64,000 nucleotides of DNA from Cordylochernes scorpioides (GCA_030710605.1 CP092877.1:38654970-38718969); one strand, 5' to 3'; shown: positions 33,035-45,365, counted from the stretch's first letter. Notes: a model not told the origin generated them from the letters alone. Numbers and translations are program-made.

Positions 33035-33923
33035 CAAGAAAGCTAAAAGGAGCGAATATGTCGGCGCTTCGAACATACAAAATTTGACGTTGGCTGAAAA
33101 AATAGCGGCGATTAAAGAAGTAGAGATGGGGATGAAAAAAAAATCCGATATTGCTAAGGACTTTGGGATTCCTCGAAACACGTTGTCGACGTACTTAAAA
33201 AATAAAGAAAAAAATTCTCAGGAGTGAAAGTGAATGTGTTAAAGGCCGAAAAAGGGTAAGGGAGCCGGGAAATCCTGATTTGGACAAATGTGTTTTAAAA
33301 TGGTTCAAGCAAGCAAGAGATAAGAAGATTCCCGTGAGTGGTCACCTTATAAGAAGCAAAGCTGAACAATTTGCTACTGAAATGGGGAAACCGATTTTAA
33401 GGCGAGTTCTGGGTGGCTAGATGGCTTCAAAGAACGCAACAAAATTTCGTTCAAAAAAGCTGGTTTTAAAAAAGCTGGTTTTGTAAAAAAGGAGGAGGAT
33501 GAAGAAAATGCAGATGATATTATAGCGGAAACGATGCCTTCAGTTGACGGCTGGGAGGACGTCATTTCTAATCCTACCACCTCGTATGACGATTTCTTAA
33601 ACGTGGATGACGATGTTGCAGTATGTGGTGAGATAACCGACGCAGATATCATCGCTGAAGTGCTCAACCACAACATTGAAAAACAAGACGGCGACGAGGC
33701 ATCGGGTGATGAAGACGAGTCATCAGTTGCCGGGGAAATGAACGTTCCAAGTGCGGCCGAAGCAACGAACTATATCATGCAACTTAGACGCTTTTTTGAA
33801 AGTAAAAATGACGTAAGTCCCTCTATTTTCCACTCGTTGAATATGTTAGAATCCTTTGTCCTTACTGAAAGACTTAATTCTAGAAAACAGGCTAAGATTT
33901 CTGACTTCTTTGGCAAAAATTAA
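33035..33923 (+). pseudogene. Tigger transposase remnant lacking the DDE domain
   Basis: The N-terminal part encodes the CENP-B-type DNA-binding region. A first helix-turn-helix (LTLAEKIAAIKEVEMG, IAKDFGIPRNTLSTYL) is followed by a second HTH_Tnp_Tc5-like region (GNPDLDKCVLKWFKQARD, VSGHLIRSKAEQFA, SGWLDGFKERNKISF). The chain then jumps straight to the acidic C-terminal tail (SVDGWEDV, ITDADIIAEVLNH, ending SDFFGKN and TAA at 33921-33923). The ~200-residue DDE catalytic core between them is missing. Frameshifts near 33215 and 33390 and the absence of a start ATG near 33035 make it a pseudogene. The C-terminal 130 codons (33534-33923) remain open. Confidence 0.8.
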
Positions 33924-34264
33924 ATTTCAGAGTTCCAACGAAGCAGAATAATCTGGACATTTTTTTAACCAGCAATCTTCCTTTTTTTTTTGTACATTAA
34001 TACATCAAGTTTGAAATTTTTTAATATGTATTTAGTATATACATACAATTATTGCACATAATCTAAATATACGGTAAAAATGTAAATTTACAGCAACTAA
34101 TGTTATTCTTAATAAAGGAATTGATCGAAATTGTGAGATTTTTTATTGTTTTAAGCCTTTTTATTCAAAACATCTTTAATTCGAATTTTTGGATAATTCG
34201 AATTTTTTTATGATCCCTTGGGGTTCGAATTATCCATGTTCGACTGTATTTTATTTTATTAATT

Positions 34265-34570
34265 GATAATTTTACTTTTGTTATCATCGTTTTTAGAAAG
34301 ACTTTCAGTTTTGTTGTATAGTTTTATTGTAAATATGCGTAGTTAACATATCTATCCTTTTAAATCACTAATATAGGATTAACTTTATAAATTCTATATA
34401 ATGTAAAAATAACTAATGTGTAATCTTTCCTCAAGCAATTGAAAATAAAAGCTACTTGACGGTAAATAATTATCTTTTTCTTATCACGACTGCACCAACC
34501 CTTTATCTTATCGATCCTTTGTCTTATCAACCCTTTATCTAACAACAGCAACAAATTATTCATAACATAT
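34265..34570 (-). repeat. Family L repeat, inverse copy
   Basis: In reverse orientation it shows GTTAGATAAAGGGTTGATAAG, GGTGCAGTCGTG and GATAATTATTTACC as in 15665-15990. Confidence 0.55.
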
Positions 34571-34589
34571 ATTTTTTTTCACACACACA

Positions 34590-34745
34590 CAAAGCTTTAT
34601 TAAGACCACCGGTCTTATGCAGATTCACTACAGGAAAAAGGAATAATAGATGGAGCTCCTGTGTACTCCAGGCAGCCCAGCACCTAACAACAGCCTCCAG
34701 GTCCGACGCATGTCCAGTGGCCACATGTTTCTTCTTGTGGAAAGT
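34590..34745 (-). pseudogene. LINE 3' UTR fragment with conserved hairpin
   Basis: On the minus strand the sequence ends with the hairpin AAGACCGGTGGTCTT (34602-34616) followed by AATAAAGCTTTGTG and a GT-rich tail. It matches the longer LINE fragment at 47080-47651 (GGAGCTCC, CAACAGCCTCCAGGTCCGAC). Only the 3' UTR is present. Confidence 0.65.
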
Positions 34746-35430
34746 CTAAAAATATAACCGTTCACAAAATCCGAATTTTTCTGGCTATAATTTATAATAT
34801 ATATTCTCTCTAATTTTAAAGGAATTTAAAAAAAAATGCATTTGAATATAATATTTAAAAAAAGTGATTGCCCGTTCATTATCTACAGAATTGTAAAAAG
34901 GTTATTTTAAAATGAATTAACCACTACATATATCTAAACAGAAATATATACAAACCAAAAATATATATATTCGCAATCTTCTGTTAATTTATTTCAAAAG
35001 TTTTCAAACAGAAGTATTTCTCTAAATATATTCCCACTACCGAAAAAGAAAAAGGAATAAGAGCCAATACTTTAATGCTCTAAATAAAGAGAAAAATTCC
35101 CATATATAAGTACAATAATGGAAACCTTTCTGGAATGTATCCCTGCGGTATAAAGCAAAAAAATATTAATTTACTCAGAATCGATCTGCCAACTTTGTTT
35201 TGCCCCAAATTGCCCCCAACGGCCAATCGAAATATTACACCTACAGCGGCCGGCATTTTCTTGTTTAAATTTTAACCAGAAGAAAATACGTAATGCATAT
35301 TTTTCCTTTCTTTTTTTTCAAAATGAATTATGTATTTTATATACGTTAGTGCTTGTCCACCTTATATTATACAATTTGTAAATTTATGTAGATATGTTCA
35401 AATAGTAATTTTAAATAATATTGGATATAT
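34746..35430. other. AT-rich sequence without a recognised gene
   Basis: No family match and no coding signature. Confidence 0.4.
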
Positions 35431-35842
35431 ATCTATATATATAAAAATGAATGTTGTGTGTTTGTTTGTATGTCCGGTATACAAATTCGCAGTAGTTCAC
35501 TAATTCAAGCCTAAATTCCATACATAGGTAAAAAATAACGGGGAAGACGATAGGCTATTTTAAAAAATATATATAAATCAATTATTAAAACTATATATTC
35601 AAATTATTCTACTTAGCCCACGAACAGCGCCCTCTATCAAGTACTAAAAGGTTATAAATACGTTTAAAATCTAAATCTTCTCAATATTTTATTAATAATA
35701 GTTCGCTTGATAACACATATAATATAAATATTTATATAATAACTGCTCTAATTTGAAATATTTGGTAGGTTTTATTTTTTTTATATATTTTCATTTTTAG
35801 ATATAACTGATCTAATTCGCCGTTTAAAATAACTAATAAAAA

Positions 35843-36005
35843 AACTAATAACACAACAAAAGCCTTTATTAGGCACACGTGCCATACAGGATTCTCCCGG
35901 TAGGACAAAATAAATAAATAACAAATTAGCATCATCGTTATTTACAAATATTGGGTATTGACCTCGACCAATTATCGAGTTGGATCCGGTGTCTGTGCTA
36001 AATAT
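35843..36005 (-). pseudogene. 5'-truncated LINE 3' end
   Basis: On the minus strand it ends GAATCCTGTATGGCACGTGTGCC then TAATAAAGGCTTTTGTTGTG. The stem GGCAC/GTGCC (35872-35883) differs from that of the full-length LINE but keeps its position before AATAAAGGC. Only about 160 bp remain. Confidence 0.6.
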
Positions 36006-36304
36006 TTTGATTGAGATAGGTTTTATTTTTTTATATATTTTCATTTTTAGATATAACTGATCTAATTCGCCGTTTAAAATAACTGCTCTTGAAATATTTG
36101 GTATGTTTTATTTATTTATATAACTGATCTGATTCGCCGTTTAAAATAACTGCTCTAATTCGAAATATTTGGTATGTTTTATTTGTGTTCACTCTATTTC
36201 TATTTATTTGAAGTATTATAATTTCCAAGTTTCAAAAACCTATATTAAAAAGGTCGTTAGAAATATGTAAGGCCTGAAATAGCTTTACATGCGAATATTT
36301 ATGA

Positions 36305-36372
36305 TGCAAAGCGTAGCTTAATGGTTAGGTGTGCGGCTTCGTATTTCCACAACCTTGGTTCGAAACTTAGCC
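36305..36372 (+). repeat. tRNA-like module in a Helentron-like element
   Basis: GCGTAGCTTAATGGTTAGG resembles an A box and CTTGGTTCGAAAC a B box (GGTTCGANNC). Related modules occur at 18395-18465 and at the right edge (63951-64000). The cloverleaf is imperfect, so it is not a functional tRNA gene. Confidence 0.5.
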
Positions 36373-37111
36373 TGGGTGTTTTTTTTTTATATTATTGAAG
36401 CCAAGTTTTTTTTTTTTTTTACAGTACCAAAATTTCCATACATAGGTAAAAAAATACGAGGAAAACGATAGGCTATTTTAAATTATATATAAATTAAATA
36501 TTAAAACTATATTCAAATTATTCTGTTTAGCTCACGAACAGCGCCCTCTATCAAGGTAATAAATACGTTTAAAATCGAAATCTTCTCAAAATTTTATTAA
36601 TAATAGTTCGCTTAATAATTAGAATACTTGATCTAAATTAAAATATTTATAGACGCTCGCTCGATTTGAAGATTTATATCGTAACTAATCTGACTGAAAT
36701 TTTAACAGTATATAGAGTAGAATCTGGAAAAACTTATAGTGAAAATTTCAGGTCTCTATCCCGAATATTCGTCGAGTTTGCCCTTTTTCTCGCGAGCAGC
36801 GCCTCTAGCGGTGAAGATGGGAGGTAATATCAGCTGACCTAATGTACATGTAAAGTTTGGAGCGGGACGTTTCACAAGAGTGACATCCACGGCGCCAATT
36901 TATAATTGTAACGAATAGTGTTTGAATAAAACACTTAATCGGGTAAACCCGGGCGTTGCCCGGGTCATTCGTCTAGTATATAATATATATGGGATAAATT
37001 TAATATTTAATGAAATATATTTCTAGACGTTGAAGTATTTTTGAATGACAATTTTCTTTTCAATTCTGTGATTCTAATTGCTATAAATTTTATATTTCTG
37101 GTTGTTAATAT

Positions 37112-37286
37112 TATAGTAGATTATTTATTATTCTATGAAACTAATTTATATTTTTGATATTTGTATTTAAATACACTGTAAAATTTATCAATGCCTCTCT
37201 GCTATTTTATTAATTTTAATTTGGTTTTACGTTAAATAAATTGCCGTGCTATTTTGAAGTTTTCTTGCCTAATTTCTTACGTTACA
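37112..37286 (+). mobile_element. Family H LTR-like unit, degenerate
   Basis: 175 bp with weak identity (GTTAAATAAATTGCCGTG, TTCTTACGTTACA). ATAT is still present on both sides (37108-37111 and 37287-37290). Confidence 0.5.
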
Positions 37287-37290
37287 ATAT

Positions 37291-37971
37291 GGGACAATTC
37301 CTTATTGATTAAGATATGTATTTATTATTTATTTGATATGTATTTGATTATATTTTAAAGCAAAATTTAAAATATTCATTAAAGGAAATTACTTTTCGAA
37401 ATTGGCATTTTAAATATCAATACCATGAACATTAATGAAAAATAAATGAATAAATAAATCGAAAATGACTAACGTTGTCTTTAATTTCCTAACGTATTTT
37501 CAATTTTCTGGTATTTTTCCATGGTAAAAATTTCTAAAAAAGTCTCTCTTTCTATTAGAGAAATTTTTAAGTCAAAAATAATTTTTGATTTTGCACTTAT
37601 AAGAGTGACAATACTTTTACATTTTAATAACAACAAGATTTTATTTTTTAACTATAATTATTTTAATAGCATAACAACATTCACATTTTTAATCAATATT
37701 TTTCGAGTTTATTTTTATGAAATATCAATAATTATATTAGAGTTTTAATTATAGTTTGATTTTAATAAAAAAATACTTTTATTTCTATTTAAATTTATAT
37801 TTTAATGTAAAATAGATAAATTCAATTCAAAATAAAGGCATTCTATATATATTTATATATTATATAATATTAGATTCATTTTAAACAAGCGATAGAAATA
37901 ATGCGCACAAGATATACTTTAGAATTCTCTTATGTATAAACACTTTCTGATATGAAGTTTATATTTCTCTA
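37291..37971. other. AT-rich sequence without a recognised gene
   Basis: Very A/T-rich. Nothing was recognised before the copia target site. Confidence 0.45.
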
Positions 37972-37976
37972 AAATC

Positions 37977-38186
37977 TGTTGTACATATTTTAATTATTTG
38001 TTACCACAGAGTGTGTGTAAGCTCACGGGAAAATAGGCGCTAAAAAACAAGAAAAAAAGAGTTCCTTTGTTTTCAATATAAGTTTCCTTTTTATATTTTG
38101 TTACCTCTCTTGTTAATCAATAAATATAATGTTTAATTAATAATTATTGGAATCAGTTTCATTAATAATTCTAAGCAAAGTCAACA
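37977..38186 (+). repeat. 5' LTR of the copia element
   Basis: 210 bp, TG...CA ends, same sequence as 42562-42771. It contains an AATAAATATAATG block that could serve as the poly(A) signal. Confidence 0.95.
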
Positions 38187-38188
38187 AT

Positions 38189-38199
38189 TGGTAGCAGAG
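38189..38199 (+). other. Primer-binding site for initiator tRNA-Met
   Basis: TGGTAGCAGAG is the exact complement of the tRNA-iMet 3' end CUCUGCUACCA and sits 2 nt after the LTR, as usual for copia elements. Confidence 0.8.
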
Positions 38200-38438
38200 C
38201 GTGGTTTATTGATATAAAGCTCAAAAACGAAAATATTCAATCTGAAGATTAAGCAAGAAGTTTATTCTGATCGGTAAACTGAAGCACTTATAAGAAGATT
38301 AAAGGTATTTATATAGATTAAGTTATATTATATCTAAATATTGCATGTTTAAAAGCTACCCAATATTTAAATAAATTTAAAATATATATTTGTTTTAAAT
38401 TATATATTGGTTTGTTTATATTAGCTCAAAAGACGAAA

Positions 38439-41400
38439 ATGGCTGAATATAATGTTTTATCCCAAACAAAAATTGAACCATTAACAGGAAATAATTATCA
38501 AATATGGGCGTTGAAAATCGGCGCAGTTCTGAGAGGAAGAAAATTATTTAAATGTGTAATTTCAGATCCAGAACCTGATATGGAAGACAAAAGTTCTTGG
38601 GAGATTTGGAGTGATAAAAATGATGAAGCTTTTGGGATAATCATCACTACGTTGACAAATGAACAAGCTGGAATGTTCATAGGAGAAACAAATGCTAAGA
38701 AAGTATGGGACTCACTGAGAAAAACATACACAGGCAATTTGGAAGATAAAATTATTGATATAGGCTTAGAATTAAAGAACATTAGAATGAAAGATAATGA
38801 AACTGTAGATGAATATATAACAAGGGCAAAAAATATTGCTGCTAGAAGTTCATCATTAGGGCATCAATTTCCCTCAAGAGAACTTTCATTTCATATTGTC
38901 AGAGGCATAGATCCAAGGTATGAAAATATTGCTATTGTCTTACGATCAAAGAGAGAAGCAACAATTGAAGAGATTCAACAAACTCTAAGAGAAGAGGAGT
39001 CAAGAAGAAATATGAGATTAAATCAATCGGTTGAGAATGGGCATGAACAAGCATACAGAATTAAAAATAGAAAAGTCCAACAATTTCAGCCAAAAAGATG
39101 TTTTGTTTGTAATAAAAAGGGACATCTAGCTAATGATTGCTGGTTTCGAGATAAACAGAAACAAGGATACCAAAAGAAATGGACTCCTGGTGATAGAAAT
39201 CACAAATACAGTAGGGAACATTCAAATAACCTAGTGGATACTATGAAAAGTGGAATTAATGAGCAAGCATTTGAAACATATGTAAAAGAATTTGAAGATT
39301 CACCAGATGAGAGCAATGATAGACAAATATGGTGTATAGATTCAGGATGCACCGCACATTTAACCCCAAACCTAACTTTAATGGAAAATGTGGTAGATTA
39401 TGAAAGTGAAATCAACCTAGCTGAAAAGGGCAAAACTACCCAAGCCATAGCCAAAGGAGATATGAGACTTACTACATGCACAAGTGAAGGCCAAGAAAAT
39501 ATTCACATCAAATATATCTTACATGTACCAAGTTTAAGGACTAATTTCTTGTCAGTATACGAATTAGTCAACAAGGGAAATTCAGTTATTTTCAATAAGG
39601 ATGGAGCAAAAATTTATAATGAAGGGAATGATTTAGTTGCTGAAGCATATATTAAAGATAGAATGTTTATGATGGAAACAAAACAAAGAAATGTACCAAT
39701 AGCAAAAAATGAAAATGTCATGGTTTTAAATACACATTTATCAAATAAAAATAGCAATATAAGTTTATGGCATAAAAGATTAAATCATATAAATGAAGAA
39801 TACATGAAAAAAATGATTCAAGGACATATTGTAAGAGGATTGGATCTAAAATTCGAAAGGTTACCAGAGTGCGAAGCATGCATAATGGGAAAACTGGTGC
39901 AGAAGCCATATAATATTACAGATAATTATACAGTTAAGCCCCTGCAGTTGATTCATATGGATTTATGTGGACCAATGCCATGTCAATCTTTAGGAGGATC
40001 TAAGTATTTCCTTGTTATAGTAGATGATTACAGTAGAAGAATCTTTGTATATTTCCTGAGATCAAAAGATGAGACCTTTGAAAGATTTGAAGAATTTAAA
40101 GCAAGAGCCGAAAACGAATTAAGTCTTAGAATAAAAGATGTAAGAACGGACAATGGAACTGAATTTTGTAACTCTAGATTTGAAGGACTTTTCAAGAGAA
40201 GTGGGATCCATCACCAACTTACCACCACATACTCACCACAAAGTAATGGAGTCGCAGAGAGAGTGAATAGGACTCTTATAGATACAGCGAGAACCTTACT
40301 AATTGACTCAAAATTACCCATGATGTTTTGGGCAGAGGCAATTGCTACAGCTACATACATTAAGAATTGTACACCCCACAGGTCTATCAAGCAAAATACC
40401 CCTATGCAGAGATGGAATGGCAGGAAACCATCGGTCAAACATATTCGAATATTTGGATGTTTGACACATTGGCTTGAGAGCAAACCAAGAAGAAACAAGT
40501 TTTCACCAAAGGGTAGAAAGGGAATATTTATTGGTTATTCCATTAAAAGAAAAGCCTACAGAATATATGATATAATGACAAAGAGAATCCATGAAGTCAG
40601 ATCAGTAAAATTTAGTGAAGATAAGAGAGGAATTGATTATGCAAATGATATTCAGGAAGATACTAATTGTGATAATTTGACCTATAAAGGAAATTGTGAA
40701 GAAATAGTTGCTGAAGACTTTCTTATCTTGAAAGAAGACAATCCTGTCACAGAGAGTAAAATGAAGTCTCAGGAGGATACTTCAGTAAAACTGGGTGGTG
40801 ACTGTGAAAATGACTCATCACAAACTGAACCGATACAGGAAAGATGTGTAAAAGGAGGAAGAAAGAAAGGAGAAACAAAGAGCATCTTAGAAGAACGGCA
40901 CAAAGCAAGACTTGAAGAACAAGAAAGGAAATTGATTGAAGAAGGAGTTCGACGCTCACAAAGAATAAAGGATAGGAATAATGCAAACTTAATTATGGAA
41001 ATTGATCATTATATTCCGGAGAACTTTAAAGAAGCAATGGATAGTGGAGAAAGAAATGAATGGCACAAAGCAATGGAAGATGAGCTCAGTGAGATAGAGA
41101 AACATAAAGTATGGACACTAGTACAAAGGGGAAATGGTATGAAAGTCATCAATAGTAAATGGGTCTACAGTACGAAGAAAACACCAACTGACGGCATATA
41201 TAAACGAAAGGCCAGACTGGTTGCTGTTGGATGCAATCAAAGATATGGTGTGGACTATAAGGAATCTTTTTCACCTGTACTCAAAAAGGAAAGCTTGCGA
41301 ACAATAGTAGCTCTTGCAACACAACAGAATTTAACCATAAAGACTTATGATGTGAAGACAGCTTATCTCTATGGTGAGTTAAAAGAGACAGTATACATGA

Positions 41401-42539
41401 GACAACCAGATGGTTTTATACAAAAAGGAGAAGAAAACAAAGTGTGTAAATTGGAAAAAAGCCTGTATGGTCTACCACAATCAGGAAAATGTTGGAACAA
41501 AAAGATCAATGAAATTTTATACCAGTTGGGAATGATTAGAACCAAATGTGATCCATGTGTCTATAAACTCCAGAGAGGAGAAGAGTATGCAATACTGGGT
41601 CTATATGTAGATGATCTCATCATTGCTGGAACTAGTAAGGAAATTAATGACAACCTAGCCTCAGAAATAGAAAAATATGTTACTCTAACAGAAAAGAAAG
41701 ATAGCGAACCATTTATTGGAATTGAAATAAAAAGGGAAGAAGATGGATTTTATCTATCTCAGACTCATTATATTGATACAATTCTTCACAGATTTGGACT
41801 GGAAGAATGCAACAGTGTGCAGACACCTGGAGATTAAAATCAAAATTTGGATGAATATTTGGACTCTAAGCCAGTAGATAAAACTGTATACCAGGAAATG
41901 ATTGGATCACTAATGTACCTCTCTACGGGTACTCGACCGGACATATCCTTCAACGTCAGCAATTTATCACAGTATAGTAATGATCCAAGAGAAATACACT
42001 TAACTGGAGTTAAAAGGATTTATAGATATCTGAAGGGAACAAGAGATAACATGTTGGCATATAAGTCAAAAGACAACAATATCACAATAAGTACTGATGC
42101 GAGCTGGTGCACAACCCGAGACGCAAAATCCTATTCAGGCTATACAGTCAAACTTGGCAACAACTTAATAAACTGGAGAAGTAGAAAGCAAAATTTAGTA
42201 GCCTTGTCTACATGTGAAGCAGAACTTATTTCAATATGTGAAGGCATTTCAGAAGTATTATGGTTAAAGGGATTACTAGAAGAACTTTGTGAAAATTTAA
42301 CTTTCCCAATTACCTTGAAAAGTGACAGCCAGGCTGCAATAAACTGGATACAATCTGACAAGATTACTTCACGAACAAAGCACATAAACCGAAAGTATTA
42401 TTTTGTGAAAGAGGAAATTCAAAATGGAATCAAGCTGGAATACACTAAAAGTGAAGACATGGAGGCGGATATACTAACGAAGAGTCTACCTAAGGACAAA
42501 CTACGGAAATGTGCAGATAGCCTTGGACTTGCTGATTAG
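38439..42539 (+). pseudogene. Copia gag-pol polyprotein with a single in-frame stop
   Basis: The open frame begins at 38412, but the ATG at 38439 (MAEYNVLSQ, good context AAAATGGC) is the likelier start. Gag domain to residue ~220, then a CCHC knuckle CFVCNKKGHLANDC. Aspartic protease WCIDSGCTAHLTP near residue 305. Integrase: HHCC zinc finger (HKRLNH...CEAC), then the catalytic triad in HMDLCG, RTDNGTEF and SNGVAERVNR. RT with YDVKTAYLYGEL and LYVDDLIIAG (~residue 1064). RNase H with STDASW, ALSTCEAEL and KSDSQAAI. The order integrase-RT-RNase H defines copia. A TAA at 41835-41837, in frame between RT and RNase H, is the only break; the frame continues unaltered to TAG at 42537-42539. Readthrough or a recent nonsense mutation are both possible. 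Confidence 0.9.
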
Positions 42540-42561
42540 GGCTTACACACAGGGGAGCGTG

Positions 42562-42771
42562 TGTTGTACATATTTTAATTATTTGTTACCACAGAGTGTG
42601 TGTAAGCTCACGGGAAAATAGGCGCTAAAAAACAAGAAAAAAAGAGTTCCTTTGTTTTCAATATAAGTTTCCTTTTTATATTTTGTTACCTCTCTTGTTA
42701 ATCAATAAATATAATGTTTAATTAATAATTATTGGAATCAGTTTCATTAATAATTCTAAGCAAAGTCAACA
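42562..42771 (+). repeat. 3' LTR of the copia element
   Basis: 210 bp, same sequence as the 5' LTR. It is preceded by the purine tract at 42551-42557 and followed by the AAATC duplication. Confidence 0.95.
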
Positions 42772-42776
42772 AAATC

Positions 42777-45237
42777 CCTCTACAAGCTGTCTTCTAGCTC
42801 CTGCTCTTTGTTCAATATAACACTTGTTTTTAAAATAGTTTTTTAGGTTGAATGAAAACATCACATAAGTTAACACTTTAGTTATGATATCATAAAATGT
42901 AATTTTCGCATGTCTGACAAGCAAATATTTTTATTCATATATGATACCCAAAAATTGATGCATTTTTCATCTTTGAATTTAAATATTATTTCTTACCCTC
43001 TAAACGAATACAAAATACCTGAAAGAAATACTAACTATTGAGATTTTTTAATTGAATCAATAAAACCTATTTAAAACATATTTATGACATTTTATTGACT
43101 AGCTGGGAAGCAGCAGGTAGAAGAAATACAGGAGAAAAAAAATCAACGCAATATTAAACATTTATTACCTTTACTTGAATAAATCAAAGTACATTATTTC
43201 TATTCCTTGATTAAAATAAATCTGAAAGAAAGTTTATAACAAACAATTACATTTATAAATTCAATTGCCATCTATCGATAAAATTTATAACAATTAATTT
43301 CGGCGAATGTGTAACTTTTTATCTCCACCCTCCTTTCTACAATGATAATAAAAATGCATGAAAATGTGAGGAAGATAAAAAGATACGGGTGGTATAATTG
43401 CAGAATTCAACTTAATATATAATTATATTCAGATTTTTTTTTTAAACTTGGATATTGATCTATAATTATTGTTGTTAGAGGTTCTTTAAATCTGGTTAGT
43501 TGATGCTTAGACAGACACAGGATATCAAGGAAAATGTCTCATTATTTTATATTACTGTTAAATTGAGAAATATTATACATAATATATTTCCATCCATAAA
43601 TTTAAAACCACATATGAATGCCCTTTAAACCCTTGATAAAGAACCTCATCAATATAAATATAAAAATACATTAATAAAAGAGTTCATAAATCAAAATAAA
43701 TATAACACTCCCTTAAGAGTTATCAAACCAAAAGATTTATATCACAGCAGACGACAATAATAAAGTAAAATGCCATCAAAACGACAATGTTTTTGTCAGG
43801 TCCCAAGCACCATTTCATTACTGGACAACACTAAAAAAAGGTTCCTCTAATGAAAGTAGAAAAGTGTGATAATGGCTTCCTAACCCATAGAAAGAAAGCA
43901 GTTCAACTTTATTGCAATTTATAGCGAGATTATGAGTCATATTTTAAAGCATTTTCACTTCCTTTTTCTACTTTTTAAATTGCCCAACATTTGCAGTAAA
44001 TTGCGGCAACAGATGTTTCCAAGATCTGACCTCGTTTAGATGAAAAAAGACCTAGAAATATCTAAATAGTGATTGTGGGGGGGATGATTTATCTAAACTT
44101 TTCCCCATTTAGGGTTAGGTACGAACGTTAGGGTTAAGTTTGCGCGGGAAATGGGCTGGCAGATAAGATGGCTGTTTGGAATCCACTTTTAAATGGGATA
44201 GTCTCAATTTCTTTCTAACTGTGAGAGCCAGTTTTTTTTTTATCGGTTAATCGTGTTTTTCTGCTTAAATCTCTTGGGTATAATTCCAGATGAGACTCAT
44301 CAAGATTTACCAAGTTTAAAATTACGAATGATCAAATTTGAATCTAAATTCGTTAGTATTATTTTAAGTGCTATTCCCCTTCCTATATCACATCTCTTCC
44401 TATTCAAATTACTTTATAAAATAAAATATATCACCAATATATTATTAAGGTATTTTATTCTCGCAGATTCATTTTTTAAAGTGCATTTCTTTTAGGCTTC
44501 GATTTTAAAAAATTACTACAAATTTTTTTTATTTTTCATTTTCAAAAAGGCCTGTTAAAATTTAATCTATTGTTTTTGCTTTGTTGATTTTTAAAATAAT
44601 TTAACCATGAAATAGTGTATATATTATTCATGTATATTCTATATACATTATTTTTGATTGCCTTTCACCTAAAGAACGTCTTTTCTTGTTTAGGGTAATT
44701 TATATATGATTATACCAGATATATTTGTCCATAGTCAAATTTTGAAAGGATTTTAATCCTAATTTTGTTTTTTAGCTTTGAAAATTCCCTACTGTATCTA
44801 CTTGTACGTGAGAAAATAGTGTTATTTCTCATAATACTCGCAATCATATTTAATTTATAATTGAAAAATATAGAAAGCATAGAGTGTTAGAAATATTTAA
44901 AATTTTGATTATAAATAAATAAATATTTTAATATTAATGACTTTGCTTATTTATTCACAATGCTATAAAACTGAATATTTTGCACAACAAATTTATAGAT
45001 TATGTATTAGAAGCATTAAAAGGGATACAGGATTCTTATTTATAAAGAACGAAAATGCTTTACCTTTAAATGCATTGTCTTATACGTTTTATTCGACCTA
45101 ATATTACGAATATATACGTGTATATACATTTTTTTACTATTTCAAATGACCTAAACTATTTTAAAATTTAACATATCATTTATAATCGAATTATTCTTCT
45201 ACGAGCTCTTTTTTAGATTTAAAAGTTAAACAAATAA
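42777..45237. other. 2.4 kb without a recognised gene or repeat
   Basis: AT-rich DNA with few family matches. A GC-richer patch near 43980-44170 (GATTGTGGGGGGGATG, TTAGGGTTAGGTACG) was not assigned. This is the longest stretch here without an evident TE and could be host non-coding DNA. Confidence 0.45.
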
Positions 45238-45365
45238 ATCTTTTAAGAAAAAGGCATCTTCAGATCCTGCAATTAAAAGTATCTGAAGGCTTATTCCGAG
45301 AGATGGCGCAAGCCATCAGCAACTCTTAGTTGCACGATTAGGAGATGTCTTTTTATCGATTTATC
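45238..45365 (+). mobile_element. Family C element
   Basis: GGCATCTTCAGATCCTGCAA and the inverted TTGCACGATTAGGAGATGTC bound the unit. AGATGGCGC is at 45301-45309 followed by AAGCCATCAGC. Confidence 0.6.

Larger units (their letters stand above)
32558..34246 (+). mobile_element. Tigger/pogo element, internally deleted
   Basis: The inverted ends CAGTAGAACTTGGATAATTC and (minus strand) CAGTCGAACATGGATAATTC are flanked by TA on both sides (32556-32557 and 34247-34248), the pogo/Tigger target duplication. Both termini contain extra GGATAATTCGAA copies. The element is 1689 bp and includes a family H unit (32768-32962) in its 5' region and a transposase remnant at 33035-33923. Confidence 0.85.
35431..36977 (+). 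mobile_element. Helentron-like element with internal duplications
   Basis: It starts ATCTATATATATAAAAATG, followed by GTCCGGTATACAAATTCG. It ends with the hairpin CCCGGGCGTTGCCCGGG and TCATTCGTCTAGT, the same ends as 29217-29736. At 1.55 kb it is three times longer than that copy. Blocks such as CTGATCTAATTCGCCG and TATTTGGTATGTTTTATTT are repeated two or three times, AGCGCCCTCTATCAAG occurs twice (35626, 36540), and a LINE tail is inserted at ~35843. A tRNA-like module is at 36305-36372. Confidence 0.65.
37977..42771 (+). mobile_element. Full-length Ty1/copia retrotransposon
   Basis: Two 210-bp LTRs (37977-38186 and 42562-42771), which I read as identical base for base, begin TGTTGTACAT and end AAAGTCAACA. 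The 5-bp target duplication AAATC lies at 37972-37976 and 42772-42776. The primer-binding site TGGTAGCAGAG (38189-38199) is complementary to the 3' end of initiator tRNA-Met (CUCUGCUACCA), two bases after the LTR. A purine tract AGGGGAG precedes the 3' LTR. Identical LTRs indicate a very recent insertion. The total is 4795 bp with a single gag-pol frame broken by one stop codon. Confidence 0.95.

Noticed and set aside
33374..33676. 100-codon minus-strand frame
   Set aside because: It is antisense to the Tigger transposase remnant; Ser-rich because the sense strand encodes Asp/Glu-rich tail codons.
38498..40986. Minus-strand frames inside the copia element
   Set aside because: They are shadows of the gag-pol frame on the other strand.
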